64,000 nt of DNA from an uncultured Clostridia bacterium. GTDB lineage: Bacteria > Bacillota > Clostridia > Christensenellales > Borkfalkiaceae. The DNA lies in NCBI GenBank assembly GCA_947629095.1, contig CANRCK010000003.1:124001-188000 (forward strand), read 5' to 3'. The notes beneath the pieces were generated by a model. The model ran no database searches and was not told the DNA's origin. It was given only the letters and a program-made list of their open reading frames with translations. The position numbers and the translations under genes were made by a program. Positions 50,844 through 59,521 of this stretch are shown piece after piece (the stretch's first letter is position 1; the number at the start of each line of letters is the position of its first letter).

Positions 50844-51899
50844 ATGCAATATATAACCGATAAAGTCAAAATAGGCAACGTCGCCGTCGGCGGCGGCGAA
50901 AGCGTAAAAATTCAATCTATGTGCACAACAAAGACGTCCGATATTGACGCCACGTGCACACAAATTTTGCGGCTTGAAGAGGCTGGGTGCCAAATTATAC
51001 GCGTTTCGGTCCTCGACGAAAGCGATGCGTATGCAATAAAAGAAATAAAAAAGAAAATTCATATTCCCTTGGTTGCGGATATACATTTTTCTGCCGCGCT
51101 TGCGGTAAAAGCAATTGAAAACGGTTGCGATAAGGTCCGCATAAACCCCGGCAATATAGGCGGAGAAAGAGAAATAAAGTATGTTGCCGATTGCATAAAG
51201 GAACACGATATTGCCGTAAGAGTTGGCTCGAACACCGGCAGCATAGAAAAAGAGTTTCTTCAAAAGTACGGCAAAAACGAGTACTCACTGGTTGAAAGCG
51301 CCTTAAAAAGCGTAGGAATTTTGGAAAAGTACGGAGTCCGAAAAATTGTGATTTCCGTAAAGGCTTCAAGCGTGCCGTTGACCGTCAAGGCGTACAGGCT
51401 GCTGGCGACCCGCACACAGTATCCGCTGCACTTGGGGGTGACCGAAGCCGGCACCGAACAGATGGCGGTGGTAAAATCGTCAGCTGCTCTGGGCGCTCTT
51501 CTTCTGGACGGAATAGGCGACACATTGCGTATCTCCATAACCGACGACCCGGTTAAGGAAGTTATTGCCGCGCGCAGGCTGCTGCGCGCCGTCGGTCTCG
51601 ACATGAATTTTGTGAATGTAATCTCCTGCCCGACGTGCGGCAGATGTATGTGGAATTCCATGGAGATCGCAAACAAAGTGTCTGGGTACGTTGAGAACAG
51701 CGCCAAGCGGCTAAATATCGCCGTAATGGGCTGCGTTGTGAACGGTCCCGGAGAGGCAAGGGATTGCGATCTCGGGATTGCCGGAGCAAAGGACTATTGC
51801 ATAATTTTCAAAGGCGGCGAAATTATAGCAAAAGTTGATGCAAAGGACGCCGAAAAAGAATTTTTTAAGGAGATAGATAAATTTTTAAATGAGCGGTGA
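50844..51899 (+). CDS. ispG: 4-hydroxy-3-methylbut-2-enyl diphosphate synthase (IspG)
   Basis: A [4Fe-4S] enzyme of the non-mevalonate isoprenoid route. 351 residues: a TIM barrel opening with KIQSMCTTKTSDID, VADIHFSA, KVRINPGNIG, and a C-terminal cluster domain with ISCPTCGRC and MGCVVNGPGEA. It overlaps the next gene by 11 bases. In many clostridia it is preceded by dxr and rseP and followed by polC; here it is preceded by nrdR. Confidence 0.96.
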   Translation: MQYITDKVKIGNVAVGGGESVKIQSMCTTKTSDIDATCTQILRLEEAGCQIIRVSVLDESDAYAIKEIKKKIHIPLVADIHFSAALAVKAIENGCDKVRINPGNIGGEREIKYVADCIKEHDIAVRVGSNTGSIEKEFLQKYGKNEYSLVESALKSVGILEKYGVRKIVISVKASSVPLTVKAYRLLATRTQYPLHLGVTEAGTEQMAVVKSSAALGALLLDGIGDTLRISITDDPVKEVIAARRLLRAVGLDMNFVNVISCPTCGRCMWNSMEIANKVSGYVENSAKRLNIAVMGCVVNGPGEARDCDLGIAGAKDYCIIFKGGEIIAKVDAKDAEKEFFKEIDKFLNER

Positions 51900-53427
51900 T
51901 ATTTTATCGGCAGTGCGCGCTTCGTCACAAAACTTAAAAAACGCCATATTGCGCTCCGTCACCGTGGAAAGAGCAACGCGCACAGTAAAAATAGAAGTTG
52001 TAACGGACAATACTTTCAGCGAAGCGGACACAAATTCCGCGCTGGGCGCTGTTAAGCCTTATATTCCCGAATATTTCGATTGTATCGTCAACGTCATAAA
52101 GCTGATGCCCGACTGCGAAATGGTAAAACATAAAATAGAGGAAGCCATATCCGTAAATTTCAAGGCAATTTATGTTACTTTGATCGAAGGGGACGTAACG
52201 GTTGAAAAAACCACCAGCGGATTTGATTATACGGTTGCGGTGATGCCCTTTTTGCAGGTCGGGCAGGATTTTACCGAAAAAATCAACGCATATCTTTCCG
52301 CAAACTTCTGCGGAGAGTTCAGCGGGGAATGCATTTCTTCACAGAGGGGGGTGAGCGATATAAATATAGCCGAAAAACCGGATGAAATAGAATATGAAAT
52401 CCCCGTGCGCACATTTGCTATAAATGATTTCAGGTATCTCGAAGGTACAAAAAAACAGACTTCGGCGGTTTATCTTGCCGATTTGAATTTTGCGGCGGAA
52501 GAGGTTGTTATTTGCGGAACCATAGAACAGCTGAACGAGAGGGAATATACCAATAAAAAGGGCGTCAAAAAAACATATTTATCATTGATTATTTCCGATA
52601 CGACCGCAAGCGTACATATAACTTACTTCATCCGCCAAAAAACTTATGATAAAATCAAGAGTCTCAAAGTCGGCGACAGTATAGTCTGCACAGGCTCGAA
52701 CGAAATGTATAACGGGAGCCTCAGATATACCGCGAATATCATAGATTACGGCAAATTTCCTAAAAATTTCGTGCCGGAACAAAGGCAATCAAAACCCGTT
52801 CCAAAATACTATCATTTTGTTTCTCCACAGCCGTTTTCCGATATCGAGCAGACCGATTTCTTTACCCAAAGAATAATCCCCGAATGCTTGAAAAACAACA
52901 CTTTTGTGGTTTTCGATCTCGAAACGACGGGTTTGAATTCTTCGCCCGTATCAGGCAATATGGACAGGATAATAGAGATAGGCGCCTATAAGATCGTTGA
53001 CGGGCAAATCTGTGAATCTTTTTCTACGTTTATAAATCCCCAAAGGAAACTTTCCGATGAAATCATAAAACTTACGGGTATCACAGAAGAGATGGTTTCC
53101 GGCGCGCCCACGTATGAGGAAGTTATGCCGGATTTCTACAAATTTTGCAGCGGCAGCATACTTGTAGGGCACAATATTGTTGGTTTTGACTATAAATTTG
53201 TGGAGTATTATTGCGCACGTCTCGGCTATATTCTCGACAGAAACATGATTGACACCATTCCGCTTTCGCAGGAGCTTTTGTTTTTGCCTAATTATAAGCT
53301 CAATACCGTGGCGGAGAAGTTTAATATAACTTTCAATCATCACAGGGCTATAGATGACGCGCTTGCCACGGCAAAAATATTTATAGAGCTTATAAAACTT
53401 AAAAAATCTTTGCCCAAGACGGCATAA
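51889..53427 (+). CDS. PolC-like protein reduced to N-terminal, OB and DEDDh exonuclease domains
   Basis: 512 residues at the usual polC place between ispG and rimP. Residues 1-190 resemble the PolC N-terminal domain, 190-290 an OB fold (VVICGTIEQLNEREYTNKKG, SLKVGDSIVCTGS), and 335-505 a DEDDh proofreading domain with all catalytic residues: D343 and E345 in FDLETTGL, VGHNIVGFDYKF, and H485-x-A-x-x-D490. The PHP segment that surrounds the exonuclease in PolC and the whole polymerase part are absent, and the frame closes cleanly after LKKSLPKTA. It could be a free exonuclease or repair factor. Full-length PolC is about 1,400 residues. Confidence 0.82.
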   Translation: MSGDILSAVRASSQNLKNAILRSVTVERATRTVKIEVVTDNTFSEADTNSALGAVKPYIPEYFDCIVNVIKLMPDCEMVKHKIEEAISVNFKAIYVTLIEGDVTVEKTTSGFDYTVAVMPFLQVGQDFTEKINAYLSANFCGEFSGECISSQRGVSDINIAEKPDEIEYEIPVRTFAINDFRYLEGTKKQTSAVYLADLNFAAEEVVICGTIEQLNEREYTNKKGVKKTYLSLIISDTTASVHITYFIRQKTYDKIKSLKVGDSIVCTGSNEMYNGSLRYTANIIDYGKFPKNFVPEQRQSKPVPKYYHFVSPQPFSDIEQTDFFTQRIIPECLKNNTFVVFDLETTGLNSSPVSGNMDRIIEIGAYKIVDGQICESFSTFINPQRKLSDEIIKLTGITEEMVSGAPTYEEVMPDFYKFCSGSILVGHNIVGFDYKFVEYYCARLGYILDRNMIDTIPLSQELLFLPNYKLNTVAEKFNITFNHHRAIDDALATAKIFIELIKLKKSLPKTA

Positions 53428-53442
53428 ATTGCCAAAAAAAAG

Positions 53443-53471
53443 TTGCAATTTTAGCTACGGTATGTTAAAAT
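53443..53471 (+). promoter_or_regulatory. Promoter of the rimP-nusA-infB operon
   Basis: TTGCAA (53443-53448), 17 bases, TAAAAT (53466-53471). Transcription should begin at about 53478, ahead of the leader hairpin. Confidence 0.7.
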
Positions 53472-53498
53472 AAACATAACCTTAATAGAAATGTTAAG

Positions 53499-53524
53499 AT
53501 TGAGTGTCCTTCGGGGCACTCAAT
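53499..53524 (+). other. Leader hairpin with UUCG tetraloop upstream of rimP
   Basis: ATTGAGTGTCC (53499-53509) pairs with GGGCACTCAAT (53514-53524), with one G-U pair, capped by TTCG. No T-run follows, so it is not a standard terminator. It lies in the predicted 5' leader of the nusA operon, 20 bases before rimP. Confidence 0.6.
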
Positions 53525-53543
53525 ACTTGTATTAGAGGATTGT

Positions 53544-54002
53544 ATGGACGTAAAACCTTTGTGCGAGATCCGTGCGTTTATCGAGGGCATAGCCGGTCCC
53601 ATGGGCATTGAAGTCGTTGATGTGGAGTGGAACGACCGTTCGGCGGAGCTTACCGTGTATATAGATACGGAGAACGGGGTGGATCTGGACACGTGCGAAA
53701 AATTCCATAATGCCATAATGGACCCTATCGACGAATTGGACCCGACATACGATAAACCATATACGCTTAACGTATCCAGCCCGGGACTTGACAGACCTTT
53801 TAAAACGGACAGGGATTTTGAAAGGAACCTTAACAAGGAAGTGGAGGTTAAACTCTATGCGCCTTTAAAAGGAAAAAAATATCTCGAAGGGATGTTGACG
53901 GGCTATGACGGCAACTGCATTACATTAAAAACCGAAAGGGAAGAGTTGAAAATCGCTCTCAACAAAGTCGCAAAAATAAATAAAGCAATTAAATTTGAAT
54001 AA
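53544..54002 (+). CDS. rimP: Ribosome maturation factor RimP
   Basis: It assists 30S assembly. 152 residues: the N-terminal domain with MGIEVVDVEWN and LTVYIDTENGVDLDTCE, the linker NVSSPGLDRPFKTDRDF, and a C-terminal SH3-like domain. It is the first gene of the rimP-to-ribF cluster; 27 bases separate it from nusA. Confidence 0.95.
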   Translation: MDVKPLCEIRAFIEGIAGPMGIEVVDVEWNDRSAELTVYIDTENGVDLDTCEKFHNAIMDPIDELDPTYDKPYTLNVSSPGLDRPFKTDRDFERNLNKEVEVKLYAPLKGKKYLEGMLTGYDGNCITLKTEREELKIALNKVAKINKAIKFE

Positions 54003-54029
54003 ACCTTACAAATTGTCAGGAGAAATAAA

Positions 54030-55106
54030 ATGACCAACAAAGATTTTTTTGTAGCATTGGAAGACCTTGAAAAGGAAAAAGGCATACCTCAGGAAGTGTT
54101 TATGGAAGCGCTTTCCAACGCCCTCGTTTCAGCATGCAAAAAGCAATATGCCGGTGCGGCGGGGAAGGTGGATATAAAGCTCAATCCCGAAAAGGGCACG
54201 ATCGACTTTTATACCGTTAAATCGGTTGTTGAAGAAGTAGTCGACCGCGAGACGGAGATTTCCTTGGAGGACGCCCAAAAAATCAAAAAAAGCTACAAAG
54301 TAGGCGATCAGGTTGCCGAAAAGTTTGTCCCCAAAGATTTCAGCCGCATAGCTGCGCAAACGGCAAAACAGGTTATTCTGCAAAAGATCCACGAGACCGA
54401 GCGCGACGCCGCCATGAACGAGTTCTCCAACAAAGAGGGCGAGCTTTTGGTGGGCGTTATAAGAAAAATCGACGCACGCAACGTCTACGTCGAACTCGGC
54501 AAAGGGCAGGTGGAGGGGCTTATGCTTCCTTCCGACCAAGTGCCCGGGGAGAAATATAACGTTAACGACAAAATAAAGGTCTTTGTAAAGCGCGTAAAGA
54601 GCGGTTATAACGGCGCACAAGTGCTGGTAAGCCGTTCTGCGCCCGGTTTGGTGAGAAAGCTCTTTGAAGAAGAGGTTCCCGAAATAAAGCAGGGCACCGT
54701 GATAATAAAAGAAATCAGCCGGGAAGCGGGGGCAAGAACCAAGATGGCTATCTACTCCGAAGACGAAAGAGTGGACGCCATAGGCGCGTGCGTTGGCAAT
54801 AAGGGCGCAAGGGTAAACGCCATAGTAGAAGAGCTCAGGGGCGAAAAGATAGATATTATTCCCTGGAGCGACAATCCTTTGGAGTTTATTGCAAAGGCGC
54901 TTTCTCCGGCAAAGGTAATTTCCGTAACGCAGCTTGACGGCGACAAGACAGCCATGGCTGTAGTGCCCGACGACAAGCTGTCGCTTGCAATAGGCAAGGA
55001 CGGACAAAACGCACGTCTTGCCGTAAGACTAACGGGTTGGAAAATCGACGTTAAAAGCGAATCCGCGGCTGCAAAGCTCGGTTTCATAGCGCCCGAACAG
55101 GGATAA
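54030..55106 (+). CDS. nusA: Transcription termination/antitermination factor NusA
   Basis: 358 residues, the short Gram-positive form without the C-terminal acidic repeats. An N-terminal RNA polymerase-binding domain is followed by S1 (EGELLVGVIRKIDARNVYVELG), KH1 (GACVGNKGARVNAIVEEL) and KH2 (LAIGKDGQNARLAVRLTGW). AGGAG precedes the ATG. Followed by rnpM after 13 bases. Confidence 0.97.
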   Translation: MTNKDFFVALEDLEKEKGIPQEVFMEALSNALVSACKKQYAGAAGKVDIKLNPEKGTIDFYTVKSVVEEVVDRETEISLEDAQKIKKSYKVGDQVAEKFVPKDFSRIAAQTAKQVILQKIHETERDAAMNEFSNKEGELLVGVIRKIDARNVYVELGKGQVEGLMLPSDQVPGEKYNVNDKIKVFVKRVKSGYNGAQVLVSRSAPGLVRKLFEEEVPEIKQGTVIIKEISREAGARTKMAIYSEDERVDAIGACVGNKGARVNAIVEELRGEKIDIIPWSDNPLEFIAKALSPAKVISVTQLDGDKTAMAVVPDDKLSLAIGKDGQNARLAVRLTGWKIDVKSESAAAKLGFIAPEQG

Positions 55107-55119
55107 TAAGGAAGAGTTT

Positions 55120-55395
55120 ATGCCCGATAAAAAAATTCCCCTTCGCCAGTGTATAGCGTGCAGAGAACTCAAGGAAAAGCGGTCGATGCTGAGGATTGTA
55201 AAGAATTCCGAAGGCAAAATTTTTCTTGATTTCTCCTCAAAGGCGGCGGGGAGGGGAGCTTATATTTGCAACAACCCCGAGTGTATTAAAAAACTTAAAA
55301 AAGGACGGCTTCTGAACAGGGTGTTCGCCTGTGCGGTGGACGATGTGGTTTATACCGCCGTTGAGGAGGAATATTTTGGGAAGAACCAAAATTGA
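55120..55395 (+). CDS. rnpM: RNase P modulator RnpM (YlxR)
   Basis: 91 residues: IPLRQCIACRELKEKRSMLRIVK at the start, then GRGAYICNNPECIKK, the pattern of the YlxR family, shown in Bacillus to bind RNase P RNA. The two cysteine pairs may hold zinc. The gene is linked to nusA in all Gram-positives. It overlaps ylxQ by 20 bases. Confidence 0.92.
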   Translation: MPDKKIPLRQCIACRELKEKRSMLRIVKNSEGKIFLDFSSKAAGRGAYICNNPECIKKLKKGRLLNRVFACAVDDVVYTAVEEEYFGKNQN

Positions 55396-55699
55396 AACGT
55401 TCATAGGGTTCTGCAAAAAGGCAGGCAAGCTTTCGCTCGGCTCAGGTGCGGTCGATACGCTTAAAAAGGAAGTATATTTGCTGATAGTCAGCGCCGACGC
55501 ATCCGAAAACACAAAAAAGCTTGCCGTAAAATATAAAAACAGATTTATGTGCCCGCTGCTTATCTGTAAATCCGAATTTGATTTTATTGTAAATAAACCG
55601 GGCTGTAAAATTGCGGCGGTGCGGGACGGACAGCTGGCAAAAGCTATTTTGGATAACTTAGACGATAACTACGAATTATATGCCGGAGGCAATTATTAA
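55376..55699 (+). CDS. ylxQ: L7Ae-family RNA-binding protein YlxQ, TTG start
   Basis: 107 residues of the L7Ae/L30e fold: IETFIGFCKKAGKLSLGSGAV, VYLLIVSADASENTKK, and the kink-turn-binding region. The likely start is TTG at 55376, because GAGGAGGAA lies directly upstream and the fold begins right there; no ATG is suitably placed. It overlaps rnpM by 20 bases. The exact ligand RNA is not settled. Confidence 0.85.
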   Translation: MGRTKIETFIGFCKKAGKLSLGSGAVDTLKKEVYLLIVSADASENTKKLAVKYKNRFMCPLLICKSEFDFIVNKPGCKIAAVRDGQLAKAILDNLDDNYELYAGGNY

Positions 55700-55701
55700 A
55701 T

Positions 55702-58203
55702 ATGGCAAAAAAGTACGAGAATATCGAAAATATAGTTAAGCTCATTTCTGACGGAGCTATTTCCGAACTCTCAAAAAAGGTCGTTGCGGCAGAGCGTACT
55801 GCGGCGGACGTCCTTAAAAAATTGAATGGCGTTGAAGCTGCCAGATTGCAGGCAAAGCTCGAAGAGGAAAGGTTGGCTGCGGAAAAAGCCGCTGCCGAAG
55901 AGGCGGCAAAGCTTGCCGCCGAAAAGGAAGCCCTGGAAGCAGCCAAAAAACAAGAGGAGCAGCAAACAACGGCAAAAGCGCCCATCGAAGAAACTCCCGT
56001 TGAGGTGCCTTCTCCCGTACAGCAAAACACCGAAGTTTCTGCGGAGCAAAAGCCTCAACAGCCCGCAAAAGACAATAAAACATTTATAAACCGCGATGTC
56101 CGCCCTCCCAAAGCCGACAAAAAGAGTGGATCCGTTCATTCCGCCACGCCCCAACGCCCCGCCCAGCAAACGCAGGGTCGTCCGCAGGCGGGTGCAAAAT
56201 TTAATTCTTCCGCGGCAGCTCCGGCGCCGGCGGCACAGGCGCCCAAAAAGAATTTCGGACCCGATAAAAAGAAACAGAGTTACGATAAAACCTATGTTGA
56301 AAAGGAGCGCCGCGCACCGTCTAAGCGCGCTCTCCAAAAGCAGCAGGGCGCAAGCATTGAGGATTTTGACGAAGACAAGAGCGGATACAGAAAGCTGCGT
56401 GTAAAAAAGGAAAAGACCAAACAGAATACGCAGGTAATAAAGATTGAAAAAGCGGTGGTTACAACCAACGAAATTCCTTTGAAAATGTTATCGGAAAAGC
56501 TTGGAATTTCGGCTGTGGAAATCACCAAGCGGCTGTTCAAAGAGGGAATAATGAAAACGGTAAATGAGTCTATCGACTACGATACCGCCGCGCTTATTGC
56601 CGCAGATTTGGGAATAGAGCTTGAATACAAGCCCGAAAAAACGGCGGAGGAAGTACTGTTTGAAAAGCAGGCTGACACTGTGGAAGAGATTGAAAGTCTT
56701 GTTCCCCGCGCGCCTGTGGTTACGGTTATGGGACATGTAGACCACGGCAAAACCTCCCTTCTCGACTATATAAAGCATACAAAAGTAGCCGCAGGAGAAG
56801 CCGGCGGCATAACCCAGCATATAGGCGCATATACGGTGACGGTAAACGGGAAAGGCATAACCTTTATCGATACCCCGGGGCACGAGGCGTTTACGGCAAT
56901 GCGCGCCCGCGGGGCACAGATTACCGATATAGTAATTCTTGTTGTCGCCGCCGACGACGGCGTGATGCCGCAGACCGTGGAGGCAATCAACCATGCCAAA
57001 GCGGCCGGCGTTACGATAATTGCCGCCATAAATAAAATTGATAAACCCGGCGCAAATATCGATAAGGTTAAACAGGATCTTACGGCACAGGGGCTTGTTC
57101 CCGAAGAATGGGGCGGCGACACGGTAGTTTGTCCCATCTCGTGCAAGACGGGCGAGGGCATAGACCAGCTTCTTGAAAGCTTGCTGCTTGTTGCGGAGAT
57201 GAAAGAGCTTCTTGCAAATCCCGCAAGAGAGGCAAGGGGCGTGATAATCGAAGCTCAGCTCGACAAGGGCAAAGGTCCCGTTGCCACCGTCCTCGTGCAG
57301 AACGGCACATTGCATACGGGCGACAACCTTATTTCCGGCACCGTAACGGGAAGGGTGCGCGCGATGATAGACGACAAGGGCAGGACGGTTAAAGAGGCAG
57401 GACCCTCCATGGCTGTCAATGTTTTGGGGCTTGAAGAGGTCCCCAACTCCGGCGATTCTATTTTTGCCGTATCCCAGTCGCTCATGAAGCAAGTTATGGA
57501 TGAACGCAAGAGAAAAGAGAGCGAATCGATGATAAAATCATCCTCCAAAATTTCTCTCGACGATATATTCAACAACATTGCCGAGGGTAATTTAAAAACT
57601 CTCAATCTCATTATAAAAGGCGACGTGCAAGGCTCGGTCGAGGCGATAAAACAGTCTGTTGTCAAGCTTTCTAACGAAGAGGTTAAGGTCAAAGTTATTC
57701 ACAGCGGAGCCGGCGCCATAACCGAAACCGACGTTATGCTTGCCGATTCATCCAACGCAATAATCCTCGGCTTTAACGTGCGCCCGGATGCAAAAGCCAA
57801 GGTGCTTGGAGAAAGGAGCAAGGTAGACATAAGAACATATCGCATAATTTACGATTTGATTGACGATGTTACGGCAGCTTTGAAAGGTATGCTTGCTCCT
57901 AAATATCACGAGATACTTCTCGGTAAGTGCGAGGTTCGTCAAACTTTCAAAATAACCGGGGTCGGCAATATTGCGGGTTGCTACGTGCTCGACGGCAAAA
58001 TCGTGCGCGGCGGCAAGTTGCGCATATATCGTGACGATGTGTTGATAGTAGAAGGCAACGTAAAGCAGCTCAAACGCTTTAAAGACGACGTAAAGGAAGT
58101 AAACGCCGGATTTGAGTGCGGCTGTGCAATCGAAGGCTTTAACGATATACAGATAGGCGATATAATAGAGTGCTATCTCATTGAGCAGATAGCTGCGGTG
58201 TAA
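55702..58203 (+). CDS. infB: Translation initiation factor IF-2
   Basis: 833 residues. A long low-complexity N-terminus (about 1-260: Ala/Glu/Lys coiled-coil stretch at 40-80, then Pro/Gln-rich) precedes the IF2-N domain (PLKMLSEKLGISAVEITKRLF). The GTPase core has G1 VMGHVDHGKTSLLD, G2 EAGGITQHIGA, G3 DTPGHEAF and G4 NKID, followed by domains II-IV. The variable N-terminus is normal for the family. Confidence 0.97.
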   Translation: MAKKYENIENIVKLISDGAISELSKKVVAAERTAADVLKKLNGVEAARLQAKLEEERLAAEKAAAEEAAKLAAEKEALEAAKKQEEQQTTAKAPIEETPVEVPSPVQQNTEVSAEQKPQQPAKDNKTFINRDVRPPKADKKSGSVHSATPQRPAQQTQGRPQAGAKFNSSAAAPAPAAQAPKKNFGPDKKKQSYDKTYVEKERRAPSKRALQKQQGASIEDFDEDKSGYRKLRVKKEKTKQNTQVIKIEKAVVTTNEIPLKMLSEKLGISAVEITKRLFKEGIMKTVNESIDYDTAALIAADLGIELEYKPEKTAEEVLFEKQADTVEEIESLVPRAPVVTVMGHVDHGKTSLLDYIKHTKVAAGEAGGITQHIGAYTVTVNGKGITFIDTPGHEAFTAMRARGAQITDIVILVVAADDGVMPQTVEAINHAKAAGVTIIAAINKIDKPGANIDKVKQDLTAQGLVPEEWGGDTVVCPISCKTGEGIDQLLESLLLVAEMKELLANPAREARGVIIEAQLDKGKGPVATVLVQNGTLHTGDNLISGTVTGRVRAMIDDKGRTVKEAGPSMAVNVLGLEEVPNSGDSIFAVSQSLMKQVMDERKRKESESMIKSSSKISLDDIFNNIAEGNLKTLNLIIKGDVQGSVEAIKQSVVKLSNEEVKVKVIHSGAGAITETDVMLADSSNAIILGFNVRPDAKAKVLGERSKVDIRTYRIIYDLIDDVTAALKGMLAPKYHEILLGKCEVRQTFKITGVGNIAGCYVLDGKIVRGGKLRIYRDDVLIVEGNVKQLKRFKDDVKEVNAGFECGCAIEGFNDIQIGDIIECYLIEQIAAV

Positions 58204-58206
58204 AAA

Positions 58207-58569
58207 ATGAAAGGTGTGAGAGGAGAACGTCTTGCCGGTGAATTCCGGAAGGAAATATCAAGCGTGATTGCGGGGAAGCTTAAGGCTAAGTTTCCTGAGC
58301 TTTCTGCCATAATAAGCGTCACGGCTGCGGATATCGCGCCCGATTTAAAGAGTGCAAAAATATACGTCAGCATATACGATACGGATAAGGAGAGAGCGCA
58401 AAACAGCTTTGATATAATAAAGCAGAACGCAGGCTTTATAAGACACGAGCTTGCGCAGGTAATGCGTATAAGAACAATGCCGGAGCTGAGATTTATTTTG
58501 GACGGCAGCATGGAATACGGCGAGAGAATAGACAAGATTCTTTCCGATATCGGAACCGAAGATGAATAA
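58207..58569 (+). CDS. rbfA: Ribosome-binding factor A
   Basis: 120 residues with the RbfA KH-like fold: RGERLAGEFRKEISSVIAGK and ISVTAADIAPDLKSAKIYVSI, ending in MRTMPELRFILDGSMEYG. It helps late 30S assembly. The start is three bases after the infB stop, and the stop overlaps nrnA by 8 bases. Confidence 0.95.
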   Translation: MKGVRGERLAGEFRKEISSVIAGKLKAKFPELSAIISVTAADIAPDLKSAKIYVSIYDTDKERAQNSFDIIKQNAGFIRHELAQVMRIRTMPELRFILDGSMEYGERIDKILSDIGTEDE

Positions 58570-59521
58570 TACTTTAGAAGAGACGGTAGCAAAACTAAAA
58601 AATGCAAAATGCGTGGCTGTTTTTTGCCACGTAAGACCTGACGGCGACGCTCTTGGCAGCGGGCTTGCGCTCCTTTTGGCTCTGCACAATGCAGGAAAAA
58701 AAGCGGTTATGTGCTGTGAGGACGTTCCGCCCGAAAAGGTACGTTTTTTGCCGGCTATGAATATGGTTTTGCAGCAGTTGCCGAATTGGGATTACGACTT
58801 GTTCGTAAGCGTCGATTGTTCGGATATTACGAGAATGGGCGCATTCTCGAAGCGTTACTCACGATTTAAAAAGGATACCCTAAATATCGACCATCACGTT
58901 TCCAACAATGGCTACGCAAAAACAAATTACGTAATAGACTGCCCTGCTTGCTGTGAAATAATGACCGATATATTGGTAAAGTGCGGCTATGAAATTTCAA
59001 CCGAGATTGCAAATCTTTTAATGCTCGGCTTGATTACCGACAGCGGTACTTTCACCCATCAGAACGTGACCGAAAACACTTTTAAAGTTGCCGGCTACCT
59101 TTGTTCAAAGGGCGCGGACTGCAATACGATTAATTATAATGTCAATGTGCGCCAACCCAAGGCGCGCGCCCTTCTGTACGGCAGGGTGATGGACAAAATA
59201 CGCTTTGACCTCGGGGACAAGCTGGCAATAATAGTTATTACCGCAAACGATATGTCGGATTTCGGCGCGGACGGAAGTCTCACGGAAGGCTTTGTTGACT
59301 TCCCGCTTACTATTGACGGCGTGGAAGTATCCGTATCATTAATGGAGTTTAAAAAAGGACAATACAAGACTTCGCTCAGAAGCAAAGGAAAAGTTAACGT
59401 CAATGCCGTTGCCTCTGTCTTTGGCGGCGGCGGTCACGTTTTGGCGAGCGGCTGCATGCTTTTCGGGGAACTTGAAGAAGTTGTCGAGCGGTTGACCCGT
59501 GCGGTATCTTTGAATTTATGA
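58562..59521 (+). CDS. nrnA: DHH-family oligoribonuclease / pAp phosphatase (NrnA)
   Basis: 319 residues: DHH domain with CHVRPDGDALGSG, VSVDCSDI, NIDHHVSN and LITDSGTF, followed by the DHHA1 domain with GGGGHVLASGC. In Bacillus NrnA degrades nano-RNAs and pAp. It overlaps rbfA and touches truB as ATGA. Confidence 0.94.
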   Translation: MNNTLEETVAKLKNAKCVAVFCHVRPDGDALGSGLALLLALHNAGKKAVMCCEDVPPEKVRFLPAMNMVLQQLPNWDYDLFVSVDCSDITRMGAFSKRYSRFKKDTLNIDHHVSNNGYAKTNYVIDCPACCEIMTDILVKCGYEISTEIANLLMLGLITDSGTFTHQNVTENTFKVAGYLCSKGADCNTINYNVNVRQPKARALLYGRVMDKIRFDLGDKLAIIVITANDMSDFGADGSLTEGFVDFPLTIDGVEVSVSLMEFKKGQYKTSLRSKGKVNVNAVASVFGGGGHVLASGCMLFGELEEVVERLTRAVSLNL

